Program-made: the position numbers and the translations under genes
Notes under the pieces: generated by a model
What the model saw: only the letters and a program-made list of their open reading frames with translations
What the model was told of the DNA's origin: nothing
Database searches by the model: none
In this document: piece by piece, positions 36,997 to 46,529 of the stretch
Layout of the letters: every line of letters starts with the position of its first letter
Position numbering within the stretch: position 1 is the first letter of the stretch
NCBI GenBank assembly: GCA_002399735.1
Contig: DHEF01000042.1
Location: forward strand, 130,806 to 194,805
Length of the DNA: 64,000 nucleotides
Source of the DNA: Chitinophagaceae bacterium UBA4857
GTDB lineage: Bacteria > Bacteroidota > Bacteroidia > Chitinophagales > Chitinophagaceae
Direction of reading: 5' to 3'

Positions 36997-37485
36997 TTAA
37001 CGGGTCAGCTTTTTTATTATCTCCTTGTGTTGCGGATACAGTTGCAGCATTTGTGATTGTTGCGCCAATTCAAAATCAGCAAAGTCAAAACCCGGTGCTA
37101 CGGTACAGCCTACCAAGGCATACTCACCCTCACCGGTTGTTTTAGCACCAAACCAACTACCTGCTTTTATTACACAAAAATGTTGTTGGTTATTATAAGG
37201 GTTATTGCCCAGTACATGTTCAATCAGTAATCCGTCAATAGTTATTTCGTAAACTGTTAAGGCAGTGCCGACATAAAAATGCCACAACTCATCGGATGCT
37301 ATACGATGCAGCGCCGAAAATTCCTGTTGTTGTAAAAGAAAATAAATATGTGTAGCGGCTGATTTTTCCTGCGGATTACCGGGCAAGGATATTGTTTGCG
37401 AGGCCTTATATACTTCGGCATACCAGCCACCTTCTATATGTTGCTGTAATTGCAGGTGTTTAATCCAGTAACGGGCAGTATGCAT
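36997..37485 (-). CDS. Cupin, DUF985 family
   Basis: 162 residues with the DUF985 hallmarks EGGWYAEVYKA near the N-terminus, HIYFLLQ, ASDELWHFYVG and the later GCTVAPGFDFADFEL. This is a beta-barrel cupin, probably cytoplasmic; no substrate is established for the family. It starts 5 bp after the stop of the HU/SPOR gene on the same strand, so it is probably co-transcribed. Confidence 0.88.
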   Translation of the reverse strand: MHTARYWIKHLQLQQHIEGGWYAEVYKASQTISLPGNPQEKSAATHIYFLLQQQEFSALHRIASDELWHFYVGTALTVYEITIDGLLIEHVLGNNPYNNQQHFCVIKAGSWFGAKTTGEGEYALVGCTVAPGFDFADFELAQQSQMLQLYPQHKEIIKKLTR

Positions 37486-37490
37486 GGATA

Positions 37491-38435
37491 TTATTTAGCT
37501 ATGTACACTTTTTTTCCGGTCATCATACTTAGTGAGTCTTTTACTCTTGTGGTATCGGCACCTAATTTGGGTAAGGATAGATACAGGGTAAAAGCCAATG
37601 AATCGGAGGTTTCTAAATGTACATCCCAAAGGTTTGTTTTTAATTGCTTGTAACGTTTTAGGGCTCTGTCTTTATTGGCAGTTTCTAAAATGTATTTATA
37701 ATTTCCACTGTTGTTAACGGGTACTGCTACCGGTGGCGGTGTGGCTATTACTTTGTTTGCGGTATCGGCGTCAGTTGGTTTAGGTGTATTTAAAACCGTT
37801 GCTGTATCCTGTACGTGTGTTGATGTGCTTTCGGTATTATTGGTAACGGTAACTTCTTCCTCATTATCTAACTGAGAAAGATAGTAACCACCCCAGATTG
37901 AAAACCCTAAACCGGCCAGTACCAATAAAATTAATACAGGCTTTTTCCAACCTATTTTTCTGTTGTTTTCATGCAAAAATGATTCCTGCGTAGCTGGAGC
38001 TTCATTAATAGATTTTATCCGGTCTTCCCGAATACTTATTTCAATGGGTTTAGGAGCTGTAACGGGTTCGTTGGCAGGGGTAAACTGTAATCGGCCACCA
38101 TTTGGCTTGGTTAAAGTACCAATACCATCCAGCAAAAATGGTTTACCAATATTTAAAAACTGGTGCATCAGTTCAATATGCGATTCCAGATCGGCCAGGG
38201 CCAATGGTTTCATTTTACCGCTGTTCTGCGCTATATAACTAATTAACTCGGGGTCGTAAGGGGCGTTTACACTACCGGCTTCAAAATGAATAGGGGGTAA
38301 AGCTAAATGACGGTTGCGGCTTGTTGTATCGGTATTAATCACCGCATCGGAGTCGATGGTAAAGCTACCTATTCCGGGTAATACTAAGTTTTTACTTTGG
38401 TACAAGTACTGGGCTAATAGAGGGGTTATTTTCAC
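37491..38435 (-). CDS. HU/CCDC81-like and SPOR-like membrane protein
   Basis: 314 residues from the GTG at 38435. Two N-terminal HU-like parts: ITPLLAQYLYQSKNLVLPGIGSF (near 3-25) and a second with HQFLNIGKPFLLDGIGTL (about 90-108). One membrane segment (about 166-185) follows, then a Thr/Pro linker and a C-terminal SPOR-like domain (about 245-314: YKYILETANKDRALKRYKQL). I infer a cytoplasmic HU-like part and a periplasmic peptidoglycan-binding end; such proteins are known in Bacteroidota. An earlier GTG at 38456 overlaps a -7 box. Confidence 0.75.
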   Translation of the reverse strand: MKITPLLAQYLYQSKNLVLPGIGSFTIDSDAVINTDTTSRNRHLALPPIHFEAGSVNAPYDPELISYIAQNSGKMKPLALADLESHIELMHQFLNIGKPFLLDGIGTLTKPNGGRLQFTPANEPVTAPKPIEISIREDRIKSINEAPATQESFLHENNRKIGWKKPVLILLVLAGLGFSIWGGYYLSQLDNEEEVTVTNNTESTSTHVQDTATVLNTPKPTDADTANKVIATPPPVAVPVNNSGNYKYILETANKDRALKRYKQLKTNLWDVHLETSDSLAFTLYLSLPKLGADTTRVKDSLSMMTGKKVYIAK

Positions 38436-38454
38436 AGCTGTATGTATTGGATGC

Positions 38455-38485
38455 ACAATATAGTCATTTTGTGCGTTTTATGCAA
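38455..38485 (-). promoter_or_regulatory. Promoter of HU/SPOR gene
   Basis: On the minus strand TTG (complement of 38483-38485), 20-bp spacer, TATATTGT (38455-38462), 19 bp before the GTG start at 38435. Confidence 0.45.
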
Positions 38486-38564
38486 GTGTATTGCTTACAA
38501 TGTAAATTGGTTACAGTAAAATAATGTAATAGCTAACTTATAAATATAAGTTTTAGCAAGGGTG

Positions 38565-38593
38565 TTTGTTTTGCACTGCATGAGTTATTTTTG
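38565..38593 (+). promoter_or_regulatory. Promoter with nearly leaderless start
   Basis: TTTG at 38565-38568, 17-bp spacer, and TATTTTTG at 38586-38593 (exact TAnnTTTG). The ATG of the next gene is at 38599, only 5 bases beyond the -7 box, so the mRNA is probably leaderless or nearly so. Confidence 0.65.
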
Positions 38594-38598
38594 CAACT

Positions 38599-38922
38599 AT
38601 GGTAACAAAAGAGGAAGAAAAGTTTATTGCCTACTGGGAAGAAAGCCGGGGTAAAAATAAAAGATGGATTAGTGTGTTAACCGTAGGTTTGCCATTGGCT
38701 TTATTAATGGTGGTAACCATTTTTGCCAATTTTTTTTCGGGTTGGCACAAGCGTGCTACCATGATAAGTAATAGCGACTCCTCACAAATACTGGTATTAA
38801 TGATAGCGGCTATTTTAATTGTAGGTTTTGTGGTTTATTTTTCGGCCAAACACCAGTGGGATATGAACGAAAAGCGTTACATGGAGTTTAAACAAAAAAG
38901 AGATAAGGCGAAGAGTAGTTAA
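38599..38922 (+). CDS. Small membrane protein, two TM segments
   Basis: 107 residues. A charged N-terminal helix (KEEEKFIAYWEESRGKNKRW), a first hydrophobic segment (about 24-45), a short periplasmic loop with a probable second segment (about 63-81) and a charged C-terminal helix. No family recognised. Strong promoter upstream and clean codon use support expression. Confidence 0.7.
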   Translation: MVTKEEEKFIAYWEESRGKNKRWISVLTVGLPLALLMVVTIFANFFSGWHKRATMISNSDSSQILVLMIAAILIVGFVVYFSAKHQWDMNEKRYMEFKQKRDKAKSS

Positions 38923-38993
38923 TGCGATTGCAGCGGTTCAAGATAAAAAGTGGTCTAGTAAAGAAATATTATAAATAATAGAAATAGTAATTA

Positions 38994-39464
38994 ATGAGAA
39001 GAATTATTTTGTGTTTTTCAGTTTTGCTTGGTGTATTTGTTTTTACATCTTGTTCTAAATCTGCCGATAAGTGTTCATTTGATGAATGTGGTTTTCGTGC
39101 CAGCGATGCCGAAATTGCCAGAGTACAGGCTTATTTAAGTACAAACGGCATTACTACAGCTACCGAACATTGTAGTGGTTTGTACTACGAGGTAGTAACA
39201 GAAGGAACCGGCAGATGGATTAATAATTGCGCAACAGTAACCGCCAGGTATAAATTAAAACTTGAGAATAATGTGGTAATACAAGAGGCAACAAGCCAAT
39301 TTTCATTAAATGAAGTAGTGGCCGGTTGGACAATAGGAATTCCGTTAGTAAAAACCGGTGGAAAAATAAAATTATATATACCTCCATCATTAGGGTATGC
39401 AAACAATCCAAGGCAAGGAATTCCGGCAAACTCCATGTTGATTTTTGATGTAGAGTTACTGTAG
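38994..39464 (+). CDS. FKBP-type peptidyl-prolyl isomerase lipoprotein
   Basis: 156 residues with lipobox FTSC (Cys20) and a C-terminal FKBP domain: SGLYYEVVTEGTGRWI, FSLNEVVAGWTIGIPLVKTGGKIKLYIPPSLGY and IPANSMLIFDVEL. Expected to assist folding in the periplasm or outer membrane. Several Cys in the mature N-terminal region (KCSFDECGF) are unusual for an FKBP and may form a disulfide. Confidence 0.88.
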   Translation: MRRIILCFSVLLGVFVFTSCSKSADKCSFDECGFRASDAEIARVQAYLSTNGITTATEHCSGLYYEVVTEGTGRWINNCATVTARYKLKLENNVVIQEATSQFSLNEVVAGWTIGIPLVKTGGKIKLYIPPSLGYANNPRQGIPANSMLIFDVELL

Positions 39465-39496
39465 TAAACAAAGTAAATTAGCATGGCTTATTGCCA

Positions 39497-39504
39497 TAAC
39501 TTTG
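39497..39504 (+). promoter_or_regulatory. -7 promoter box of sdaA
   Basis: TAACTTTG, exact TAnnTTTG, followed by GTG at 39521, 16 bp later. Confidence 0.5.
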
Positions 39505-39520
39505 CTAAAATTACTTGCTA

Positions 39521-40948
39521 GTGTCATACGAAGCTATTTCCGTTTTTGATATGCTGAAGATAGGCGTTGGGCCTTCCAGCTCGCATACCCTTGGGCCATG
39601 GCGTGCTGCACAGCAGTTTGTGCAAAAGCTACAGCAGGATAATTTGTTGGATAAGGCTACACACCTTAAAGTAATGTTGTATGGCTCGCTGGCAAAAACC
39701 GGTGTAGGCCATGGTACCGATATTGCTGTGCAAATGGGCCTTGCCGGCGATGATCCCGTAACCTGCGATGTAAACGCAATAACGCCCAAAATAAAACAAA
39801 TTGCTACCGATAAAACAATGTTATTGGGTGGCACACATAGTATTGTCTTTAATCCCAATACCGATATTGTTTTTTTAATGACGGAATCTTTACCGTTTCA
39901 CTCCAATGCACTTAGTTTTTTAGCCACATTTGCCAATGGCGATGCTATATCCGAGACCTATTACTCCATTGGTGGTGGTTTTGTGGTAAAAGAAGGGGAG
40001 AGTAATGCCGGTAAACAACAGGTTCAATTACCTTTTCCTATAAACAATGCCGATGACTTATTACGCTGGTGTATAAAAACCGGGCTGCCAATTTACGAGG
40101 TGGTGATGGAAAACGAAGCAGTCTGGCGCAGCGAGCAAGAAACCCGAGACGGTGTAATGAATATTTGGCGGGTAATGCAGGAATGTATCTATCGTGGCTG
40201 TCATACTGATGGTATTTTACCCGGCGGCTTATTTGTAAAACGCCGTGCAGCAACACTCAACAAACGCCTTACTGCCGGTAAAACCTACCACGATTATGAT
40301 AGCTGGCTAAAAGTAATTACCGAAGGCGGCAATCATTTTACGTACATATTAGATTGGGTAAGCTGTTTTGCCCTGGCCGTTAACGAGGAAAATGCCTCTT
40401 TTGGCCGGGTGGTAACCGCCCCAACCAATGGTGCTGCAGGGGTAATACCTGCCGTATTGTTGTATTACATTGTTTTTTGTAACGGCAACGACGACGAAAA
40501 AATATTAAGATTTCTGTTAACCGCCTCCGAAATAGGTAGCATGTTTAAAAAAGAAGCTACTATTTCTGCCGCCATGGGTGGTTGCCAGGCCGAAATTGGC
40601 GTATCATCGGCTATGGCAGCGGCAGCACTAACCGAGTCCTTAGGTGGTTCGCAACGACAGGCCATGATGGCGGCCGAAATTGCCATGGAACATCACCTGG
40701 GTATGACCTGCGATCCCATTGGCGGACTGGTACAAGTGCCTTGTATTGAACGTAATACCATGGGGGCCATCAAAGCCATTACAGCTTCACAATTGGCCCT
40801 GCAAAGCACTCCCGATTTTGCCAAAGTATCGCTGGATGCAGTTATAAAAACCATGTGGGACACTGCCCGCGACATGAACTACAAATACAAAGAAACCGCC
40901 GACGGTGGTCTGGCTATTAATGTGCCCTTGAGTTTGCCGGAGTGCTAA
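39521..40948 (+). CDS. sdaA: L-serine ammonia-lyase
   Basis: Iron-sulfur enzyme that deaminates L-serine to pyruvate. 475 residues, single-chain type with both alpha and beta parts: [20 protein letters not shown] at the N-terminus, [27 protein letters not shown] and [16 protein letters not shown], which hold the candidate 4Fe-4S cysteines. I take the GTG at 39521 ([12 protein letters not shown]); a TTG at 39515 would add two residues. Confidence 0.93.
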   Translation: MSYEAISVFDMLKIGVGPSSSHTLGPWRAAQQFVQKLQQDNLLDKATHLKVMLYGSLAKTGVGHGTDIAVQMGLAGDDPVTCDVNAITPKIKQIATDKTMLLGGTHSIVFNPNTDIVFLMTESLPFHSNALSFLATFANGDAISETYYSIGGGFVVKEGESNAGKQQVQLPFPINNADDLLRWCIKTGLPIYEVVMENEAVWRSEQETRDGVMNIWRVMQECIYRGCHTDGILPGGLFVKRRAATLNKRLTAGKTYHDYDSWLKVITEGGNHFTYILDWVSCFALAVNEENASFGRVVTAPTNGAAGVIPAVLLYYIVFCNGNDDEKILRFLLTASEIGSMFKKEATISAAMGGCQAEIGVSSAMAAAALTESLGGSQRQAMMAAEIAMEHHLGMTCDPIGGLVQVPCIERNTMGAIKAITASQLALQSTPDFAKVSLDAVIKTMWDTARDMNYKYKETADGGLAINVPLSLPEC

Positions 40949-41461
40949 AAAGTTCCAAAGGTTCAATGTTCCAGAGGTTGAAGAGGTTCAAAGGTTCAAT
41001 GTTCAAAGGTTCAATGTTTTTCGTAACAATGTAGGCTGTTTTCTCAATACTATATACTCAATACTACATACTATTATTTTTTTGTTACCAGCTGTAGTGC
41101 TACTATAATCGTCCCTTGCGTCGCACTCTTGTACTGTATCAATTCTATTGGGCATTGTGTAAGTTTCCTAACTAATCAATAACGCTTTCAGTTTGTCGTG
41201 TTGCCCCCCCTCTTTCCCAAAAGGAGATTCCTGAAAAGGAAGGAGCGTAGCTCGGGGGTGGGGTTCTATTGGGCATTATCTGTAAGCAAAATATACATTG
41301 TAGTAACAATTATGTACTAAGGAGGGAAATCAGACATCAAAAAATTAGACATCCTTAATTTACATCCTACGTCCTAAATTTTTCCTTATTTTTTCCTTTT
41401 TAATTTTTACTTAGGTTCGTACCCTTTTTTTTACGAAATTTGCGCCATTGAAATACTAAAT
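40949..41461 (+). repeat. Composite intergenic repeat block
   Basis: 513 bp without a gene: TTCAA array (40950-41018), AT-rich TACTATATACT block (41019-41076), DR1 copy 11 (41080-41170), a GC-rich palindrome region (41199-41270), a GTAAGCAAAATATACATTG segment shared with 62047-62066, and an AAATCAGACAT-type segment (about 41328-41400). Confidence 0.85.
41080..41170 (+). repeat. DR1 dispersed repeat, copy 11 (near consensus)
   Basis: TTTTGTTACCAGCTGTAGTG lead, CGTCCCTTGCGTCGCACTCT core, GTACTGTATCAATTCTATTG tail. This copy and copies 13 and 15 are the closest to one another. Confidence 0.9.
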
Positions 41462-42694
41462 ATGGCTATTGAAATAAAAGTTCCAACGGTAGGTGAATCA
41501 ATTAACGAGGTAACATTACTTAAATGGACAAAAAAAGACGGCGAATACGTAGAAAGGGATGAAGTAATTGCAGAACTGGAAAGCGAAAAAGCCACTTTTG
41601 AGGTAAATGCTGAAAAAGCAGGGGTGTTAAAAACCGGTGCTAAAGAAGGCGATACCTTACAAATAGGTGATTTACTGGCAACTATCGACGATACTGCCGA
41701 AAAACCGGCTGCTGCTGCAAAAGCAGAAGAAGCTCCGAAAGCTGCTGAAAAACCAGCTGAAGCAAAACCTCAACCTGCTGCAACAACCGCTGCACCTGCA
41801 GGCGATGTTAAAGCTACACCTGTTGCTTCTGCTATTATAGCCGATAAAAAAGTTAACCCTTCAGATATTGCCGCATCGGGCAGTAACGGAAAAATATTAA
41901 AAGGCGATGTATTAGCCGCCTTAACCAATCCAGGTAAAAAGACTTTTGGTGGTGCCGAGTTGTTTAGCCGCAACGTACGCAACGAAAAAATGAGCAACCT
42001 GCGTAAAACAATCAGTCGTCGTTTGGTTGAATCAAAAAATACCACTGCCATGTTAACTACTTTCAACGAAGTAGACATGACAGCCATCATGGATATTAGA
42101 AAAAAATATAAAGATGCTTTTAAAGAAGCACATGGTGTTGGTTTAGGTTTCATGAGCTTTTTTGCAAAAGCTTGTGCGGTTGCCTTAGCCGAGTGGCCTT
42201 CTGTTAATGCTTACATTGATGGCGACCAATTGGTTTATCATGACTATGCTGATATTAGCATTGCTGTTAGCACACCACGTGGTTTAACCGTGCCGGTTAT
42301 ACGTAATGTAGAAAGCCTGAGCATGGCTGACATTGAGAAAAAAGTAATTGAGCTTGCCGGTAAAGCCCGTGACAGTAAATTAACTGCCGATGAATTAACC
42401 GGTGGTACTTTCACTATTACCAATGGCGGTGTATTTGGTTCATTAATGAGTACGCCAATTATTAACATACCACAGTCTGCTATTTTGGGTATGCACAAAA
42501 TTCAGGAGCGTCCAATGGCAGTAAATGGTCAGGTGGTTATTTTACCAATGATGTACATTGCACTTAGCTACGATCATCGTATTATTGATGGTCGTGAGTC
42601 GGTAAGTTTCTTAGTACGTGTAAAAGACTTATTAGAAAACCCTGAGCAATTATTAGCGGCTAAAGATCCTGTTAAGTTGTTATTAGAACTTTAA
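41462..42694 (+). CDS. odhB: 2-oxoglutarate dehydrogenase E2 (dihydrolipoyl succinyltransferase)
   Basis: TCA-cycle enzyme core, 410 residues. The lipoyl domain (1-78) has the modified Lys at 43 in [10 protein letters not shown]; then an Ala/Pro/Lys linker (80-118), a peripheral subunit-binding domain (about 120-155, [20 protein letters not shown]) and the catalytic domain, ending with [15 protein letters not shown] near 371, the catalytic His. The E1 gene is not adjacent in the window. A terminator follows. Confidence 0.95.
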   Translation: MAIEIKVPTVGESINEVTLLKWTKKDGEYVERDEVIAELESEKATFEVNAEKAGVLKTGAKEGDTLQIGDLLATIDDTAEKPAAAAKAEEAPKAAEKPAEAKPQPAATTAAPAGDVKATPVASAIIADKKVNPSDIAASGSNGKILKGDVLAALTNPGKKTFGGAELFSRNVRNEKMSNLRKTISRRLVESKNTTAMLTTFNEVDMTAIMDIRKKYKDAFKEAHGVGLGFMSFFAKACAVALAEWPSVNAYIDGDQLVYHDYADISIAVSTPRGLTVPVIRNVESLSMADIEKKVIELAGKARDSKLTADELTGGTFTITNGGVFGSLMSTPIINIPQSAILGMHKIQERPMAVNGQVVILPMMYIALSYDHRIIDGRESVSFLVRVKDLLENPEQLLAAKDPVKLLLEL

Positions 42695-42717
42695 TGTAAT
42701 CGTATAATTATATGTTT

Positions 42718-42750
42718 ACGGCCCGGTATAAAACCGGGCCGTTTTATTTT
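42718..42750 (+). terminator. Terminator of odhB
   Basis: ACGGCCCGGT and ACCGGGCCGT around ATAAA: a 10-bp stem followed by T's. Confidence 0.92.
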
Positions 42751-42849
42751 ATAGCTGTACTAATGAATAAATAGTACATGTTGGCGGATTGTATTATTGC
42801 GTAATAAGTTTTACCTTACTGTAGTATTATTTCATTTTAATCAACCACT

Positions 42850-43055
42850 ATGATTAAACAGATTATAGCTACTTTACTTTTTGTATGTATTGGCGTATTT
42901 ACATTACATGCACAAACAGATATAGAAAAAATTAAAACGGGGCTGCACTCCGCGAAAATGCTGAATATGAAGAAGCAATTAAGCTATATAATGAAGTAAT
43001 TGCCAGTGGACAATGCACAATTGACAGTTTTAAAATGTTTAATATTTTAGATTGA
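42850..43055 (+). pseudogene. Frameshifted, truncated secreted TPR protein remnant
   Basis: The ATG frame gives a signal peptide and start of a mature protein (MIKQIIATLLFVCIGVFTLH, AQTDIEKIKTG), then stops at 42997. Near 42950-42955 a shift of one frame restores a TPR-like sequence, NAEYEEAIKLYNEVIASGQ, which runs to TGA at 43053. A single-base deletion or insertion explains both. The TPR helix pattern resembles BatE-type proteins. The reading then ends, so the gene is also truncated. Confidence 0.7.
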
Positions 43056-43076
43056 ATATTTGGTATTGGATAATGA

Positions 43077-43140
43077 TGAATAGAATTACTGAACGTACAA
43101 GCGTGCGACGCAACGGAAGTTGATTAGTATTACTATAGTT
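43077..43140 (-). repeat. DR1 dispersed repeat, copy 12
   Basis: AATAGAATTACTGAACGTAC then GCGTGCGACGCAACGG and TGATTAGTATTACTA. Begins about 20 bp after the pseudogene ends. Confidence 0.85.
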
Positions 43141-43229
43141 GAATACATAAAAATAAACCCTTGAATAACAGGTTAATACCGCATTAAAAGTGCAATGCAC
43201 ATACTATCCCCACCGTAAAGCGCAGGCAA

Positions 43230-43257
43230 TTGGGCTGCGTATTATTGATTAACTTGC
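43230..43257 (+). promoter_or_regulatory. Probable promoter of thyA
   Basis: TTG at 43230-43232, 17-bp spacer, TAACTTGC at 43250-43257 (one mismatch to TAnnTTTG). The ATG at 43262 is only 4 bases away. Confidence 0.45.
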
Positions 43258-43261
43258 ACCC

Positions 43262-44056
43262 ATGCAACAGTATTTAGATTTATTGCAACATATAGTGAAA
43301 AACGGCAGTGAAAAAACTGACCGTACGGGAACAGGAACGGTTAGTACTTTCGGGTATCAGATGCGTTTTAATTTGCTGGAAGGTTTTCCGTTGGTGACTA
43401 CCAAAAAAGTACATTTAAAAAGTATTATACACGAGTTGCTTTGGTTTTTAAAAGGAGATACCAATATTGGTTACCTGAAAGAAAACGGCGTTCGTATTTG
43501 GGATGAATGGGCTGATGATAATGGCGATTTGGGGCCTGTGTATGGCAAACAATGGCGTAGCTGGGAAACCAAGGATGGCCAAACAATCGATCAGATAAGT
43601 GATGTTATTGCACAAATAAAAAAGAACCCTGATAGCAGGCGGTTGGTGGTAAGTGCATGGAATGTGGGAGAGTTGAGTGAGATGGCGTTGATGCCTTGTC
43701 ACAATATGTTTCAATTTTATGTAGCTGATGGAAAATTAAGTTGTCAGTTGTATCAGCGTAGTGCCGATGTGTTTTTAGGGGTGCCTTTTAATATTGCCTC
43801 TTACGCATTACTTACTTTAATGATGGCACAGGTTTGTGATTTACAACCCGGCGATTTTGTACATACATTTGGTGATGTACATATTTATAGTAACCATAAA
43901 GAACAAGTAACCCTTCAATTAAGCCGAAACCCTTTACCATTACCGGTTATGAAAATTAACCCGGAAGTAAAGGATATTTTTGGATTTAAGTTTGAAGATT
44001 TTACCTTGGAAAATTATGAAAGTCATCCGGCTATAAAAGGGCAAGTGGCTGTGTAG
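43262..44056 (+). CDS. thyA: Thymidylate synthase
   Basis: Makes dTMP from dUMP with methylene-tetrahydrofolate. 264 residues; catalytic Cys near 146 in [11 protein letters not shown], folate/dUMP residues in [18 protein letters not shown] and the N-terminal RTGTGT. The DHFR gene that recycles its dihydrofolate product is 1 kb downstream, separated by a lipoprotein gene. Confidence 0.97.
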   Translation: MQQYLDLLQHIVKNGSEKTDRTGTGTVSTFGYQMRFNLLEGFPLVTTKKVHLKSIIHELLWFLKGDTNIGYLKENGVRIWDEWADDNGDLGPVYGKQWRSWETKDGQTIDQISDVIAQIKKNPDSRRLVVSAWNVGELSEMALMPCHNMFQFYVADGKLSCQLYQRSADVFLGVPFNIASYALLTLMMAQVCDLQPGDFVHTFGDVHIYSNHKEQVTLQLSRNPLPLPVMKINPEVKDIFGFKFEDFTLENYESHPAIKGQVAV

Positions 44057-44159
44057 TTGTTTTAAGTATGTTAGCAGCGTTTTGTTGTAAATACTTGTCA
44101 AGTCAACATTCATGGGCTTTGCTAATTTGGTATAAGCGATGAATTTAAACAACTTGAAT

Positions 44160-45020
44160 ATGAAAATTATTATTGCCTTCCTTATCAGTGTGGTGTTGTT
44201 TTCTTGTACTTCACCACGTTTTGTAAATTCTCCTACGGCTTATAACGCAAACTTTTTTAAAGAAAAAGGTGACTTTAAAATTTCCGCATCCGGATCTATG
44301 AATTTAAATAGAGTGGTGGAAGAGGAAAGTGATGATAACCATAGGGAAAGATCCTTTGGTGCCGATTTTCAGGCAGCATATGCCGTAACGGATCATTTTT
44401 TAGTTACAGCTGGCGGACTCTTTAGAAAAGAAACAGATAAGTTTTATTGGGATGATTTAATTAGTTCAAATACCGAAAACAAAGTAAGGTATAACAGATA
44501 TTTGCTGGATATTGGATTAGGTTATTATACAGCCATGGGAAGAAGTAAAAAACACTTTTTTAACTTAACTGGTGGTTTGGGTTTTGGCAAAGCTTCGCAT
44601 ACTGATAATGGCTTTCCTGACCTAAGAAGCAGAACTTATGATGTGAATGTTTTAAAATATTACCTACAACCGGCATTTAATTTTGGTTTTTCTGAAAGCT
44701 TTAAAATGTCCATTGCTCCCAAAATATCGGCACTAAATTTTAATAATATAAAGAGTACTTATTTACCCGGCGAGGGGGAGATGTTAGGGTTAAATAATGT
44801 AAGAGGAAATACTTTTATAATGTTTGAACCAAGTGTATTATTTCAGGTTGGGTTTAAAAATGCAGAGTGGATTAAAATAGACATAGGTTTAAATTTTTCT
44901 ACCAATCCCACTAACAGGCTATTTAACGACATAGACAGTGAGGGGGAGAATTTGCACTCTCGTAATTTTTTATTTTCATTAGGTACGTCGTTTTATCCTT
45001 TTGCAGGTAGAAACAGATAA
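44160..45020 (+). CDS. Outer-membrane beta-barrel lipoprotein (predicted)
   Basis: 286 residues from the ATG at 44160 with lipobox VLFSC (Cys16). An alternative ATG at 44139 would put seven residues before the signal. The mature protein shows alternating strands with aromatic girdles (SFGADFQAAYAVTDHFLVTAGG; YLLDIGLGYYTAMG) and ends in a barrel-like LGTSFYPF. It fits a small outer-membrane barrel; function unknown. It sits between thyA and folA. Confidence 0.75.
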   Translation: MKIIIAFLISVVLFSCTSPRFVNSPTAYNANFFKEKGDFKISASGSMNLNRVVEEESDDNHRERSFGADFQAAYAVTDHFLVTAGGLFRKETDKFYWDDLISSNTENKVRYNRYLLDIGLGYYTAMGRSKKHFFNLTGGLGFGKASHTDNGFPDLRSRTYDVNVLKYYLQPAFNFGFSESFKMSIAPKISALNFNNIKSTYLPGEGEMLGLNNVRGNTFIMFEPSVLFQVGFKNAEWIKIDIGLNFSTNPTNRLFNDIDSEGENLHSRNFLFSLGTSFYPFAGRNR

Positions 45021-45041
45021 AAATAAATTTGCTAAATATGT

Positions 45042-45073
45042 AAATGCGTATCCAACAGGGTACGCATTTTTTA
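45042..45073 (+). terminator. Terminator before folA
   Basis: AAATGCGTA and TACGCATTT form a 9-bp stem with a ten-base loop, followed by T's, 20 bp after the lipoprotein stop. folA therefore needs its own promoter; TACCTTTA at 45074-45081 is a near match. Confidence 0.8.
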
Positions 45074-45089
45074 TACCTTTACATTCAAT

Positions 45090-45584
45090 ATGATTATATC
45101 CTTAGTAGTTGCAGCATCTAATAATAACGCCATTGGTTTAGATGGAAAAATGCCCTGGCATTTGCCCAACGATTTAAAACATTTTAAAAACGTTACCTGG
45201 GGTTTACCCGTAGTAATGGGGCGTAAAACTTTTGACTCATTAGGCAAACCTTTGCCCGGTCGTAAAAACATTGTTATTACCCGCAATACCGCTTGGAAAA
45301 ACGATAATGCCATTGGTGTTAAAACCATTGAAGATGCTTTGTTTTTAGCCAAACAAATGGATGTAAAAGAGCTAATGGTGATTGGCGGTGGCGAAATTTA
45401 TAAACTGCTGTTTGAAAAAGCCAAACGTATTTACTTAACCCGTGTAAATGCTGAATTTGAAGCCGATACTTTTTTTCCGGCAGTTGATGAGAAACAATGG
45501 CAAATGATAAGTAATGATACGTATAAAGCCGATGAAAAAAACAACTTTGATTATGCTTTTCAAACCTGGGAACGCATAAAATAA
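45090..45584 (+). CDS. folA: Dihydrofolate reductase
   Basis: Regenerates tetrahydrofolate. 164 residues with VAASNNNAIGLDGKMPWHLPNDLKHF at the N-terminus (Trp and Asp of the active site), VMGRKTFDSLGKPLPGRKN and the NADPH segment VIGGGEIYKL. Together with thyA it forms the thymidylate cycle. Confidence 0.96.
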   Translation: MIISLVVAASNNNAIGLDGKMPWHLPNDLKHFKNVTWGLPVVMGRKTFDSLGKPLPGRKNIVITRNTAWKNDNAIGVKTIEDALFLAKQMDVKELMVIGGGEIYKLLFEKAKRIYLTRVNAEFEADTFFPAVDEKQWQMISNDTYKADEKNNFDYAFQTWERIK

Positions 45585-45603
45585 TTATACTGCAAGTTGC
45601 AAT

Positions 45604-46401
45604 ATGTATTCACCGGTAACCCTTACAAAAAAATATATACAATACTATTGGCAGGCTAATAACAGCCGTGGCCATGGTATGCATTCTCCCTTTGTTTTTA
45701 ATTTTATAACAAAGGTGTTAAATGATACAACGGAATACAGCGACTATAAAAAAGTAGAAGCCTTACGCCAACAATTATTACAAAATAATACGGTAATAGA
45801 AGTACAGGATTTTGGAGCAGGATCGGTTACAACAAAATCTAACCAACGAAAAATAAGTGCCATAGCAAAGCATGCGGCCAAGCCAAAAAAGTTCGGGCAA
45901 TTATTATACCGCATGGTGCAACAGTATAAACCTAATACCATATTGGAGTTAGGGACATCATTGGGCATTACCAGCTCTTATTTAGCATGGGGTAATCCGC
46001 AAGCCAAATTAATTACATTAGAAGGGGCTCCATCCATTGCTAATACGGCCCAACAAAATTTTACACAGTTACAATTACAAAATATACAACAGGTAGTTGG
46101 TCCGTTTGAAGGAACACTGGATAAAACCTTAGCACAAAACCCTACCATTGATTTTGCTTTTTTAGATGGCAACCATCGCTATGAACCAACGGTTAATTAT
46201 TTTAATCAGTTATTACCACATATACATAACGATACTATTTTGATTTTTGACGATATACACTGGAGCCTGGAAATGGAACAAGCCTGGCAAGAAATAATGG
46301 CACACGAATCAGTACAATGCAGCATTGATTTATTTTTTATTGGTATTGTACTTTTCCGTAAGGAGTTTAAAGAAAAGCAGCATTTTGCTATAAGGTTTTA
46401 G
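45604..46401 (+). CDS. Class I SAM-dependent methyltransferase
   Basis: 265 residues. Motif I TILELGTSLGITSSYLA (about 113-129), a post-I acidic LITLEG, and FAFLDGNHRYEPTVNYF, typical of O-methyltransferase or COG4122-like proteins. The N-terminal 100 residues are a helical extension. Substrate unknown. Starts 19 bp after folA and may be co-transcribed with it. Confidence 0.82.
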   Translation: MYSPVTLTKKYIQYYWQANNSRGHGMHSPFVFNFITKVLNDTTEYSDYKKVEALRQQLLQNNTVIEVQDFGAGSVTTKSNQRKISAIAKHAAKPKKFGQLLYRMVQQYKPNTILELGTSLGITSSYLAWGNPQAKLITLEGAPSIANTAQQNFTQLQLQNIQQVVGPFEGTLDKTLAQNPTIDFAFLDGNHRYEPTVNYFNQLLPHIHNDTILIFDDIHWSLEMEQAWQEIMAHESVQCSIDLFFIGIVLFRKEFKEKQHFAIRF

Positions 46402-46529
46402 TGTACGCATTACCAAATCATCAAATTTTCAAATCAACAAATCGTTTTTTCCTTTTAACTTTTGAATTTATACTTTTTATAAATTATCTTCGGTTCGTTC
46501 CCTATCAATTAATGCTTTAAACCTCTTGC

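Larger units (their letters stand above)
42695..43261. other. Intergenic region with pseudogene and DR1 copy
   Basis: 567 bp. Contents: odhB terminator, a frameshifted TPR remnant (42850-43055), DR1 copy 12 (43077-43140), and the thyA promoter. Confidence 0.7.
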
